This document shows positions 20,826-33,500 of a DNA stretch of 64,000 nt, in pieces; within the stretch, counting starts at the first letter, position 1, and every line of letters starts with the position of its first letter. The stretch is from NCBI GenBank assembly GCA_011799875.1, contig CM022301.1, positions 210,387,888 to 210,451,887 on the forward strand, read 5' to 3'. The position numbers and the translations under genes were made by a program. Origin of the DNA: Thinopyrum elongatum. Its lineage: Eukaryota > Streptophyta > Magnoliopsida > Poales > Poaceae. The notes under the pieces are model-generated. The model saw only the letters and a list, made by a program, of their open reading frames with translations, was not told the DNA's origin and did no database searches.

Positions 20826-23800
20826 TGTGACGCCCCCGGCTCAATCGTGCACTAATCATACACGCAAATGCACATGATCAAGCCTAAGGACTCACGGGAA
20901 GATATCACAACACAACTCTAAACATAAATAAAGTCATTCAAGCTTTATATTACAAGCCAGGGGCCTCGAGGGCTCGAATACATAAGCTTGCGTACAAGCG
21001 TCAGCGGAAGCATCAGATATCTGAGTACAGATATGAAACAGAAACAGAAAAGCCTTTTGAAAGGCGAGGCAAAAGAAAACACTACGATCGAAAGGCGCAG
21101 GCCTCCCTCCTGGGACCCTCCGATCCTACTCCTGGTCGTCGGCAAGCTCGTAGTAGTATCCATCCTCGGGGTAGAAGTGGTAGCTGAAGTCGTCAACCGG
21201 TGTAGCGGTCTCAGGGGCTCCGTCCTCTGGTCACGACAAACTGATATGGGGATAAAAGGAAAACAAAGCAACCGTGAGTACTCAGAAGTACTCAGCAAGC
21301 AAGGATCTACACTACATATGCAACATTATCAAAGAGTGGCTGTATATGTGGACTGGGCTGCAGAAATGCCAGAATAGAGAGGAAAGCCTAGTCCTATCGA
21401 AGACTAGCATCTTCAGCGGTCTTGCAGCAATAGAAGAGAGTAGAACAGTACAATATAATCTAGCAGTATCATTAAGTCTCAACCTCACCCAAAGATCCTT
21501 TCGCGACTCCCTACGAGAAAGCAATCCCAGAGCCATACAGTCAACAACCTCGTCCTGAGATCCCTTCTCGACTCCTTGTGAGAAGCAATCCTAGAGCCAT
21601 AGTATCCAATTCTAATTGTATCAATTGGGATACAACTCCGAGTGTCCGTTACCGAGGATCTGGCTATGCATAGTTTAGTTCTTCCCTGCAGGGGTGCACC
21701 AACTTACCCACCACGCTCGCTTAACTCTGGTCGGACACACTTTCCGGGTCATGCCCGGCCTCGGCCAAACGACACATCGCAACCCTACCTACAGCTCAGC
21801 AGAGAGGTCCCCGCTGGTCTACATCCTAAGCGCAAGGGGGTCTTGGCCATCGCCCCTCACCCTCCGGGTCGTTGCGCACAGGGTGGATACCAGCATCGCC
21901 TCGGGTGGCCGACACGATCCGACCGTGCCGCCATGCTGAACTGGACGTCTGACAGAGCTTTCGGCTGATGCATACGATGCAGAATTCCCATACTATGCCC
22001 ACGTGGTGGTTAGTGCTATTGAGCCAGAGGCCCACTCAGATCACATATCCAAATCGTTAGTACCTTGGGGGTGCGGTAACGAGCAGAGACTCACGAAAGA
22101 TGTGACCCCATCGCCCCGTCTCGAGGACTTGCGGCAAGGGCCAAGAATGCCCGGCCACGCCTCGTATTCCTCACTCGGGCACCATACAGGCAACCCGTCT
22201 TCACATCACACGCGGGTACCCCTCAGGGTCGACCCGCCTTTCCAAGTAACAATAGTACAGTCCAAGTATCCGTGTGTCCATAACATCAGGGGAATCCGAG
22301 GTATCACCCTCGTTGGATTCGTACTCGATGTATCCATCAAGGTGAACTCGGAGGAATCACCCTCGCTGGGTTCACACTTGAGGTGTTGTACGACGGCGTC
22401 GTTATCGGAAGTGGTGAAGGAGGAATCACCCTCGATGACCACGACCGAATAGCTACTCTACAGAGTTAACATCAGAAGTGCTACAAGAGGTTTCACCCTC
22501 GGCACTTGATAGTAACGCTGCAGTGTCGTTACAACTAAGGGGTGGTGATGTGCGGTGTCGGGGCTTGATCTTCAATCCCGTTGGTCGGGTCTTCTGATAA
22601 TCCAGCGGGGCAGTCGGGAAAAGTGGGGGTCACTGATAGGTCTCTACCCAGCCTAAACTAAGCAGTTTAGGATATGCAGGTAATTATCAACAGCAGGTTA
22701 CAATAAACAGGCTATGCATCAGAATAGGTAAAGCAGCAGCAGCAATTCTAATGCAAGCATGAGAAAAATAGAATTGGAGATATCGGGATGATCAAAAGAG
22801 GGGGGGGGGCTTGCCTGGTTGCTCGGCGGCAAGGGCAATGTCGTCAATGGTGTCTTCGATCTCCGGAGCTGCGGCGGTACCGGGAACTGCGTCGGGGTCT
22901 AACAAGAGAGAAGAGGGGAAGGAAACAGTATAAATACACAGCAAACATGAGCAACACAATGTACGACATGACAATATGCAGTGCCGGGTGTGTCCTAACG
23001 TATGATTGTATGTCACCGAGGAAGGGGGAATCCATCCGGGAATGTTTTCCCGGTTCCGGACATTTGTCAGACAGATGACCGGAGGGGAACAGTTCCATGT
23101 TCAAATAGCTAGGGACGTGTGGCGAGCAAACAGACCGCGTATTCGGATTCGTCTCGTCGTTCTGAGCAACTTTCATGTAGAAAGTATTTTCATCCGAGTT
23201 ACGGTTATTTTTCTATGAATTATTAAAGATTTAAATAATTCCTGAAATTATTATTAAATCTAAAATAGAGTTATTGCATCAGCATGACATCATCATGACA
23301 TCAGCAGTCAACTAAGTTGACCAGGGTCAACCCTGACATGTGGGGCCGATCTGTCATAGACTTAGTTAATTAAACAGATTTTAATTTAAACTAATCTAGT
23401 ACATTAGGATAATTAAGCAAGGTTATTTAAACAAAGTTAATTAATTAATTAACTACCTATTTAATTAATTAATTATTATTACTTTATTATTATTATTTTT
23501 CAAGTGGGCTGGGCCCAGTTGTCAGTGTCTAATTAGACTAGCTAATTAGATTGCCAACTAACCTAATCCAATTAAGCACTAAAAGGGGCCGGCCTCTTGG
23601 ACAGAGTCTGTAGTAGCAGTGATGCATCAGGCAAAGCAAGCAACAGCGGGTTCAGGTAGAGCAAGCAGCAGCAAGTAGTGCAGCAGCAAGCAAGGCAGTA
23701 GCAGTTAGCGGCAGTAGCAAGCAAAGCAGCGGCAGCGGCACAAGCAGCAGCAACAGCGGCGGCGGCAACAGGCAGCTGAGACGCGCGCGAGAGGCAGCGG

Positions 23801-25103
23801 CGGAAGGGCGCGGGCGCTGGCCGCGGCCAGGCAGGAGCAGGCGAGCGAGAAGCACGGCGGCGCAGGCGAGCGGGGCAAGCGCGGGGGCGGCTGGGAGTAG
23901 TGGCGGGGTGAGGCTGTCCGGGGCGACCGGGATCGAGGGAGGAAGCGGACGCGCCTGGGCCTACGCGGCGCGCGCGCAGAGGTGAGAGCTCCCGCTGGGA
24001 GCGGCGGCGTTGGCGAGCACGGGAACGGGCGCCGTGGCCACGCGCGGGCGTACGCGCTTGAGGGCACGAGCAGGGGTGCGCAGAGCGCGCCCGGGGCAAG
24101 CCGCAGCAGCGGGCGCGTGCGGGACGGCTGCGGTCTGCGCCCAAGGCGAGGGCGGCCATGGATGGGGACCAACAAGCTCGGGAACGACGGTGAACGGTGA
24201 TGAATCGACATGCAGAAGAGGGGGAATCGAATGGGTTGCTCATAGCGGGGTTGAGAAGGGACTCAGGGGAGCTTGGCGTGGTCGTAGTGCGACGAATCGA
24301 CACAGACGATGGTGGCGACCGGCGGGGAGAAGACGGAGCACTAGCGTCGATGCAGCATCGATCCAGACCGATCCGGCCTCATAGTCGTGCTAGAAGTGGA
24401 CGACCTTCCTCCTGGGCACGGCTTCATGGCGTAGGAAGGGTGAAGAGCACGCAGACGAGGTCGTTCATGGAGGCGGCGGTTCGGGTGTGTTCAGATCGAG
24501 ACTAGGGAGCGAGAGAAGATGGATCTGGGAGGGGGGAATGGGTTAGGGTACGGGTGAGCGAGGGGAGATGAGGCCAAATAGGCCAGGCGCTCGGGGTGGG
24601 CCGGCTGGACCTGGTGGCCTGCCTCGGCCATTTGGGCCAAGTGGCCCAGGGGGTCTTTTCCTTTATTTTTATTTTGTTTTGTGTTTTGGTTTTTTATTTC
24701 AAACAACTTTTGTAAAATATGAGACTAGCCCAAATAAATATGGTGCATTATATGCCACTGCAATAAAATGGTTTTGAGTACAAAGGTTTTCATTTGGGAT
24801 TTTATTTAATTAAAAAGGTATTAAATTGTGCTGTTTTGGTACTGTTCTTGGGTGTTAGTGCCTTTTAAATATTTTAAATAATGTTGCTATTATTTTTATA
24901 TTTTCTCCTGGATTATTTGCAACATGATGAACATCTTAGTTTTTGATTTGAATAACTTTTATTTTCACTTTCAGTTCAATTTTCCATTTGAATTTTGAAT
25001 TTGAAAAGAGATATGATACTAATGATGATTAAGCACTGTTGATCATGATGACATGGCATAATCAAAAGGGTGATCACTGTAGCTTAATACATGGGGTGTT
25101 ACA
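20826..25103 (-). repeat. 5' LTR of the LARD-like element
   Basis: Partner of the LTR at 13997-18273, with the same termini and the same internal modules offset by about 6.83 kb. Differences are single-base changes and short indels, for example in homopolymers near 22801 and in the GC-rich core around 24030-24120. Confidence 0.93.
21126..22898 (-). CDS. Putative small spliced gene in the LARD 5' LTR (second copy)
   Basis: Exon A is 22898-22815 (acceptor TTGTTAG, GC donor AG|GCAAGC) and exon B is 21226-21126 (acceptor GACCAG, stop TAG). Exon lengths equal those of the copy at 14298-16068. Relative to that copy, exon A has two replacements to Ile and exon B reads TATPVDDF in place of TAALVDDF; both frames stay open. 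The intervening 1.59 kb would be an intron of the same phase. Confidence 0.4.
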
Positions 25104-25690
25104 TTAATGATCATGATCCAAGACTTATGTTTGGTGCCAAAAGTGCTCCGACTTGCCATAGTGGAAGGATTGCAATACAAGCGAAAGTTGCCTCATTTGA
25201 CAAAAGGAAGGTTTTCGCTGAAGCAATACCAACACCTCCGAAAGTTCTCCCTATGGGATTCAAATGGGTTTTTCTCTGGAAACGAAATGAGAACAATAAG
25301 GTGGTTAGATATAAAGCATGGCTCATACGACAAGGTTTCACGCAGAAACCTGACATTTTTTCAATGAGACATATTCTCCTGTAATGAGTGGATGAACATC
25401 GTGATCACATATTTTTACGGGTCACTAGATTCGGACAAATACATTAAGGTTCCTAACAGAATCACTATTCCGAATATAAGTGCAAAACACAAGTTGTATT
25501 GTGTAAAGATGAACAAGTCATTATATGGCTTAAAGCAGTCGGGACAAATGTGGTACAACCAACTCAGTGAGTTCCTTCTTTAGAAAATTTACTCAAGAGC
25601 ATTGATTGCCCCTGTGTATTCATCAAGAATTCTTCTACATGATTTTGCATCATTCCAGTGTACCTTGATGATCTTAACATCATTGGCAAC
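25104..25690 (+). pseudogene. Copia RT fragment (host element, left piece)
   Basis: Frame pieces show the Ty1/Copia RT start: DHDPRLMFGAKSAPT, then FKWVFLWKRNENNKVVRYKA and LIRQGFTQKPDIF. After a frameshift come YGSLDSDKYIKVP and MNKSLYGLKQSGQMWYNQL. Stops occur at 25382 and 25581. The fragment runs to the TSD GCAAC (25686-25690), where the Athila element was inserted, and resumes at 45097. Its left end is the LARD TSD. Confidence 0.88.
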
Positions 25691-27168
25691 TGATGACCCA
25701 TAAGTATAGGGGATCAATTGTAGTCCTTTTGATAAGTAAGAGTGTTGAACCCAACGAGGAGCAGAAGGAAATGATAAGCGATTTTCAGCAAGGTATTTTC
25801 TGCTTGCACTGAAACTGTCGGTAACAGATAGTTTGATAACAAGATAATTTGTAATGAGCAAGTAATAGTAACGGTAACAAAAATGCAGCAAGGTAGCCCA
25901 ATCCTTTTTGTAGCAAAGGACAGGCTAGAACGGTCTCTTATAATAAGCAAAGCGTTCTTGAGGACAGACGGGAATTTCATCTAGTCACTTTCATCATGTT
26001 TGTTTGATTCGTGTTCGCTACTTTGATAATATGATATGTGGGTGGATCGGTGCTTGGGTGCTGTTCTTAGTTGAACAAGCCTCCCACTTATGATTAACCC
26101 CTCTCGCAAGCATCCGCAACTATGAAAGAAGAATTAAGATAAAATCTAACCATAGCATTAAACATATGGACCCAAATCAGCCCCTTACGGAATATCGCAT
26201 AAACTAGGGCTTAAGCTTCTGTCACTCTAGCAACCCATCATCTAATAACTACTCCACAATGCATTCCCTTAGGCCCAAAGATGGTGAAGTGTCATGTAGT
26301 CGACGTTCACATAACACCACTAAGGGAATCACAACATACATATCATCAAAATATCGAATGAATACCAAATTCACATGATTACTTATGACAAGATTTCTCC
26401 CATGTCCTCAAGAACAAAAGTAACTACTCACAAAACATATTCATGCTCAAGATCAGAGGGGTATTGAATTGCATAATAGATCTGAACATATAATCTTCCA
26501 CCAAATAAACCATCTAGCATCAACTACGAGAAGTAATCAACACTACTAGTCACCCATAGGTACCAATCTGAGGTTTTGATACAAAGATTGAACACAAGAG
26601 ATGAACTAGGGTTTTGAGACGAGATGGTGTTGTTGAAGATGTTGATGAAGATTGGCCCTCCCACGATGAGAGGGTTGTTGGTGATGACGATGGCTTTGAT
26701 TTCCCCCTCCCGGAGGGAAGTATCCCTGGCGGAATCGCTCCGTCGGAGAGCAAAAGTGCTCCTATCCAGGTTCCGCCTTGAGACAGCGGTGCTCCATCCC
26801 GAAAGTCCTCTCCTTTTTTTCTAGGGAAAATGGCCTTATGTACCAGAAGATGGGCACCGGAAGTGGGCCAGGGAGCCCACTAATCACCAGGGCGCGCCGG
26901 GGGGGGGGGGGGGGGGGGGTAGGCGCGCTCTGGTGCCTAGTGGGCACTTGGGTGGCCTCCTCCGGTATTTATTTTCTCCATTATTTTTATATATTCCAAA
27001 ATAAATCCCCGTAAAATTTTAGCTCATTTGGAGATGTGCAGAATAGGTATCTCTGACGTAGCCTTTTCAGGTCCAGAATTCTAGCTGCCGGCAATCTCCC
27101 TCTTTGTGTAAACCTTGCCTATTATGGGAGAAAAGGTATTAGAATTACTACACAAAGTGTTATAATGA
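25691..27168 (-). repeat. 3' LTR of the Athila element, start deleted
   Basis: Plus-strand start TGATGACCCATAAGTATAGGGG, closely matching the LTR at 43575. Similarity stops at TATAATGAA (27161-27169); the remaining roughly 50 bases ending GACGTATCA in the partner are absent. It contains a long GC-rich inverted repeat (26875-26945) with a run of 21 G in the loop. Confidence 0.9.
26875..26945. repeat. GC-rich inverted repeat in the Athila LTR
   Basis: Left arm 26875-26898 (CACCAGGGCGCGCC at its inner end) pairs with right arm 26922-26945 (GGCGCGCTCTGGTG at its inner end) with a few mismatches. The loop is 21 G plus TA. The same hairpin is at 44761-44821 in the partner LTR, and variants are in the other Athila-type LTRs here. 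Confidence 0.85.
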
Positions 27169-29257
27169 AAATTTCCCACTAGTATATGAAAGTGAGAAAA
27201 TAGGAGACTCTCTATCATGAAGATCATGGTGCTACTTTGAAGCACAAGTGTGGAAAAAGAATAGTAGCATTGCCCCTTCTCTCTTTTTCTCTCATTTTTT
27301 TCTCTTTTTTTTTGCTTGGCCTTTTGGCCTCTCTTTTTTTCCTCACATGGGACAATGCTCTAATAATGAAGATCATCACACTTTTATTTACTTACAACTC
27401 AAGAATTACAACTCGATACTTAGAACAAAATATGACTCTATATGAATGCCTCCGGCAGTGTACCGGGATGTGCAATGAATCAAGAGTGACATGTATGAAA
27501 GAATTATGAAAGGTGGCTTTGCCACAAATATGATGTCAACTACATGATCATGCAAAGCAATATGACAATGATGAAGTGTGTCATAATAAAACGGAACGGT
27601 GGAAAGTTGCATGGTAATATATCTCGGAATGGCTATGGAAATGCCATAATAGGTAGGTATGGTGGCTGTTTTGAGGAAGGTATATGGTGGGTGTATGGTA
27701 CCGGCGAAAGTTGCGCGGCATAGAGAGGCTAGCAAAGGTGGAAGGGTGAGAGTGCGTATAATCCATGGACTCAACATTAGTCATAAAGAACTCACATACT
27801 TATTGCAAAAATCTATTAGTCATCAAAACAAAGTACTACGCGCATGCTCCTACGGGGATAGATTGGTAGGAAAACACCATCGCTCGTCCCCGACCGCCAC
27901 TCATAAGGAAGACAATCAAAAAAATATCTCATGCTCCAACTTCGTTACATAACGGTTCACCATACATGCATGCTACGGGACTCACAAACCTTAACACAAG
28001 TATTTCTCCAATTCACAATTACTCACTAGCATGACTCTAATACCACCATCTTTATATCTCAAAACAATCATAAGGAATCAAACTTCTCATAGTATTCAAT
28101 GCACTTTATATGAAAGTTTTTATTATATCCTTCTTGGATGTCTATCATATTAGGACTACATTCATAACCAAAGCAAATTACCATGCTGTTTAGAGACTCT
28201 CAAAATAATATAAGTGAAGCATGAGAGTTCAATAATTTCTATAAAATAAAACCACCGCCGTGCTCTAAAAAGATATAAGTGAAGCACTAGAGCAAAATTG
28301 TCTAGCTCAAAAGATATAAGTGAAGCACATAGAGTATTCTAATAAATCATGATTCATGCGTGTCTCTCTCAAAAGGTGTGTACAGAAAGGATGATTGTGG
28401 CAAACAAAAAAGCAAAGACTCAAATCATACAAGACGCTCCAAGCAAAACACATATCATGTGGTGAATAAAAATATAGCCTCAAGTAAAGTTACCGATAGA
28501 CGAAGACGAAAGAGGGGATGCCTTCCGAGGCATCCCCAAGATTAGGCTCTTGGTTGTCCTTGAATATTACCTTGGGGTGCCTTGGGCATCCCCAAGCTTA
28601 GGCTCTTGCCACTCCTTATTCCATAGTCCATCAAATCCTTACCCAAAACTTGAAAACTTCACAACACAAAACTCAACAGAAAATCTCATAAGCTCCGTTA
28701 GTATAAGAAAATAAATCACCACTTTTGGTACTGTTGTGAACTCATTCTTTATTTATATTGGTGTAATATATACTGTATTCCAACTTCTCCATGGTTCATA
28801 CCCCCCGATACTACCCATAGATTCATCAAAATAAACAAACAACACAAAGAAAACAGAATCTGTCAAAAACAGAACAGTCTACGAAGATCCGAATTGTTCT
28901 AATACTTCTGTAACTCCAAAAATTCTGAAAGATTAGGACAACATAGGCAATTTGTATTTAAATCTCTATAAACAATTCAGGGTTTTTCAATGCTCCAGTG
29001 AATTATTAAAATTCTGTGACTGGATGCAAAAGTTTTTGTTTTCAGCAAGATCAAATCAACTATCACCGTAAGCCATCCCAAAGGTTTTACTTGGCACAAA
29101 CACTAATTAAAACACAAAACCTCATCTAACCAGAGGCTAGATGAATTATTCAAAGCAAAACAGGAACAAAAAAGCAAAAACAAAAATAAAATTGGGTTGC
29201 CTCCCAACAAGCGCTATTGTTTAACGCCCTTAGCTAGGCATAAAAACACGGATAGAT
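27169..29257 (-). other. 3' non-coding region of the gag-protease element
   Basis: Aligned by eye with 58710-61050 of the element at 56508-64000. It has repeated 'gatataagtgaagca' phrases (for example 28209, 28272, 28311), the hairpin block at 28517-28610 and the stop-proximal stem at 29191-29208. No ORF of interest is present. Confidence 0.75.
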
Positions 29258-30585
29258 CTAGGTATTGTCATCTTTGGTATGCAATCCATAAGTAGCTCTC
29301 ATAATGGATTCATATGGAAATTTAATTTTATTTCTTGGAAAGTGTTCCATGCCCTTCCTTAACGGAAATTGAAATCTAATGTTTCCTTCTTTCATATCAA
29401 TAATTGCACCAATCGTTCTAAGGAAAGGTCTACCAAGAATAATAGGACATGTAGGATTGCAATCTATATCAAGAACAATGAAATCTATGGGCACATAATT
29501 CCTATTTGCAACAATAAGAACATCATTAATCCTTCCCATAGGTTTCTTAATAGTGGAATCCGCAAGATGCAAATTTAAGGAACAATCATCAAATTCACGG
29601 AAACCTAACACATCACATAAAGTTTTTGGAATCGTGGAAACACTAGCACCCAAATCACACAAAGCATGGCACTCATAATCTTTAATCTTAATTTTAATAG
29701 TAGGTTCCCACTCATCATAAAGTTTTCTAGGGATAGAAACTTGCAATTCAAGCTTTTCTTTAAAAGATTGCATCATAGCATCAACGATATGTTTAGTAAA
29801 AGCTTTGTTTTGATTATAAGCATGAGGAGAATTCAACATGGATTGCAACAAGGAAATATAATCTATTAAAGAACAATTATCATAATTAAATTCCTTGAAA
29901 TCCAAAAGAGTGGGTTCGTTGCTACTTAAAGTTTTGACCTCTCCAATCCCACTTTAATCAATTTTTGCATCAAGATATAAAAACTCCGAATTATTGGGAC
30001 GCCTTTTAACTAAAGTTGACTCATCTCCAGTCCCATATTTATCAAGATTTATATTGGAAAACAAGGATTCAATAGGAGTCACATCAATCACTTTAAGATC
30101 TTCATCTTTATTTTCACGGAAACTAGAAGAACACATTTTTACAAACCACTCTCGTTTAGCACGCATCTTAGCGGTTCTTTCTTTGCACTCATCAATGGAA
30201 ATTCTCATAGCTTTGATAGACTCATTAATATCATGCTTGGGTGGAATAGATCTAATTTTCAAAGAATCAACATCAAGAGAAATTCTATCCACGTTCCTAG
30301 CCAAATCATCAATCTTAAGCAATTTTTCTTCAATCAAACCATTGAAACTCTTTTGCGAAATCATAAATTCTTTAACACTATTCTCAAAATCAGAGGACAT
30401 CTTATTATAATTTCCATAAGAATTGTTGTAGGAATTACCATAATTATTAGAGGAATTACTAGGAAACGGCCTAGGATTAAAATTACCTCTATACGCGTTA
30501 TTACCAAAATTGTTCCTACCAACAAAATTCACATCCATAGATTCATTATTATTCTCAATCAAAGTAGACAAAGGCATATCATTAG
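29258..30585 (-). pseudogene. gag C-terminal part and protease
   Basis: Reading continues from the solo-LTR insertion at 30586 in the frame of the gag piece at 34888-35733. The gag part has an Asn/Tyr-rich tract (NNYGNSYNNSYGNYNK) and DVTPIESLFSNINLD. A TAA at 29954-29956 interrupts the frame, which stays open afterwards. The protease part has CDLGASVSTIP (catalytic Asp in DLGAS) and CPIILGRPFL, and ends at 29258. There is no zinc knuckle and no RT. The copy is inactivated by stops, but the reading frame is otherwise preserved over its whole length. Confidence 0.85.
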
Positions 30586-33500
30586 TGTAACACCCCCAGT
30601 GGTTAGTTACAGTGATTCCACATGTTAGTGCCAAGTCACCATGATTATCAATGCTTAATCATCATTGGGATCATATCTCTTTTCAAATTCCAATATAAAC
30701 TGAAATTCAAATACAAAGTAAAATAAAAGTTGTTCAAATTTGAAAACTAAAATGTCCATAATATTGCAAGTAATCCAGAGGCATTTATAAAATTATAATC
30801 AACATTAATGGAATTAGTTAATTGACTCTAACAGCCTAAAACAGAAGCAGAACAGAGATATTTAATCCATATTCATTTAATCAAAATCCAAATGAAATCA
30901 CTGTGGCTTCAAACCATTTTCTGGTAGTGGCAAATAATGCACCATATTTAATAAGCTAAGTCACATATTTTTCAAAAGTCAATTGGGGGCCTAACTATTT
31001 GCAAAACAGGAACTAAAAAGAAAACAGAAAAGGAAACGGAAGAAAAAGAAAAAGGCCCACTGTGCCTGGGCCTCGAGTGCACAGGGAGGCCTAGCCCGCC
31101 TGGCGCCTTCCCCTACCTCCCACTGTTCCTTCCCGCTCGTTGTCGCCTCCTGCACGCGCGCGCGCGCGCCCTTTCCCTGGCCCCCTCGCTCTCTGCTCGA
31201 CAGCGCGCGTCGGCGCCCGCGCGTGGAGGATAAGGGTAAGGCCATGCGCATCCCTGGCCTCCCCTCGCTCACTCTCCCCGCGCTGCTCTCTCCCTCCCCG
31301 CCATGGCCGTCTCTGCCATCGCCGACCACCGCTCGATCCTGCGGCCACCGCCACCGCGTCACCTCGCCGCCGTGCCAGAACGGATCACCGTCGTCTGCTA
31401 CGCCGTTCGGTGCAAACCAGGGGAGTTGGGAGCCCCCACAGCGAGCGCCTCGACCTCTTCTTCCCCGGCGCCGTCCGCCACTGCCGCCGTCGATTTGGTC
31501 ATCTCCGACCACCACCGGCTTCCCCGAGCTCTTCCCGTCAACGCTGTGAGCACCGCCATCATCTTCTCTTCCTCCCTGCGCTCCCTATGACCCTCTAGCT
31601 AGCTGCTGCTGCTGCCGGACTCTGACCGCCGCCATTGCCACCGCCCGCGAGCCGTACGTGCTCCCGAGCCCCCGCGCGAGCCACTGGCGCGCTCCAGAGC
31701 ACGTTACGTGACGCACCCAGCCCCCATTTGACCCCCTCGCGCACTCCCGCGCCTTTTCCGACGAAGCCCGAAGAGGACCGCCGCCAACCGTCGTCGCCGG
31801 CGTCGTTCCGGGCACCCCCGAGTCTGACCACTCGCCCCACGCGACGCGCGACCTCGCTAGCTCTCGAACGCGGGTAGCCACGCCTGGTTTGGACCACCGT
31901 AGCTCGAACCCGAGCTCGCCAGAGTTCCTCCGCCGCGTACGGGCTCGCCGGCGCGACTCCGTTTGTCGTCCGACACAGCGCTGACGCGGCAGCCGCGGGC
32001 CCCGCCTCGTGCCACTGACCACGGGCCCCACTGGGCCCCTTTGACCAGGGTCAACGCTGACTGGGCGGCCCCGTGTCCATGACATGTGGGTCCTGCCATT
32101 TAAAATGATTTTAGATAAATAGATAATCTATAAATTAATTAATTAGTTAATTAAAACACTTATTAGACACTGACTAGTAGGGCCCACCATCTAATTAAGT
32201 TGTTTAGTTTAAATGAACCCTGCTAATCAGTTACAGAGGCTGACATGTGGATCCCAGTGGACCCACCTGTCAGGTTTGACCCAGTCAACTGCACTGTTGA
32301 CCGCTGACATCACCTCTACATCATGCTGATGTCATCCCATACTGTTTTGGATAATGTTGTTTTAAAATAATTAAATAAATCCAGAAAATGATTAAAACTT
32401 TAGAAAATCATATAAAATAAACCGTAGCTCGGATCAAAATACTTTCTACATGAAAGTTGATCAGAACGACGAGACGAATCTGATCGTGTCCTCTGTTTCC
32501 ATGTCGGAACCCTCTACGTAGGAGAACCCATAACTTTTAGCCTGTTTCCGGTAGGTGAATAGTGCATATACACCGGTTAATAAATCCAACTTAAATCCTA
32601 AAATAACTAATATGACTTAGACATGTTTTTAGGCAACCCGGCACTGCGCGTTAGCATAGCAAGCTCTGTGTTACTTTGTCTGCCTTGTATTTATCTGTTT
32701 CCTCCCCCTCTTCTCTCTCGATAGAGCCCGGTATCGACGTAGCCTCCGAGACCGACGCAGCTTCGGAGATCGACTACGCCTCTGACGACCCTGCCTTTGC
32801 CGCCGAGCAACCAGGCAAGCACCCCCCTTTTGAGCATGCCTATATCGTCGATTCTATTCTCTCTTGCGCTTGCATTAGAATTGCTGCTGCTACTGCTTTA
32901 CCTATTCTGATGCATAGCCTATTTATTGTAACCTGCTATTGAAACCTTACCTGCTTATCCTAAACTGTTTAGTATAGGCTGGGTAGAGACCTACCAGAGA
33001 CCCCACTTTGTCCCCAGTTGTCCCGCTGGATATTAGATGACTCGATCAACGGGATCGACAGCCAGACCCTGGCACTGCACAACACCCCCCTTAGTTGTAC
33101 GACACTGCAGCGTTACCATCGAGTGCCGAGGGTGATACCTTGTATAGCACTCCTGATGTTAACTCTGTAGAGTAGCTATTTGGTCATGGTCATTGAGGGT
33201 GATTCCTCCTTCTCCACTTCCGATACGACCTTGTCGCGCAACACTTCAAGTGTGAACCTCGAGGGTGATTCCTCCTAAGTTCACCTTGACGGTTACATCT
33301 AGTGGGCATCCGTCGAGGGTGATACCTCGGATTCCCCTGATGTTATGGACACACGGTTACTGTGACTTTACCCCTGAACCTTGTTAGAAACGGGTCGGCC
33401 GCGAGGGGGACCCGAGGGAGTTACTTTTACTGCAGGACTGGAGGGACAGGCGGTACCACCCAGTAGAGTTGGACCTGAGTTCCCGACAGTCTTTTGCGAG

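Larger units (their letters stand above)
13997..25103 (-). mobile_element. LARD-like LTR retrotransposon, complete, TSD TTAAT
   Basis: Two LTRs of 4277 and 4278 bp flank a 2552-bp internal region without long ORFs. The 5-bp TSD TTAAT is perfect (13992-13996 and 25104-25108). The PBS (complement of initiator tRNA-Met) lies next to the right LTR on the minus strand, so the right LTR is the 5' LTR. Very long LTRs with a short non-coding interior define large retrotransposon derivatives, known in Triticeae, which depend on proteins supplied in trans. The two LTRs differ at scattered positions only, so the insertion is fairly recent. It sits in the Copia host. Confidence 0.92.

Noticed and set aside
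31140..31598. 152-codon plus-strand ORF in the solo LTR
   Set aside because: Arg/Pro/Ser-rich composition over the GC-rich core, not conserved in the other LTRs.
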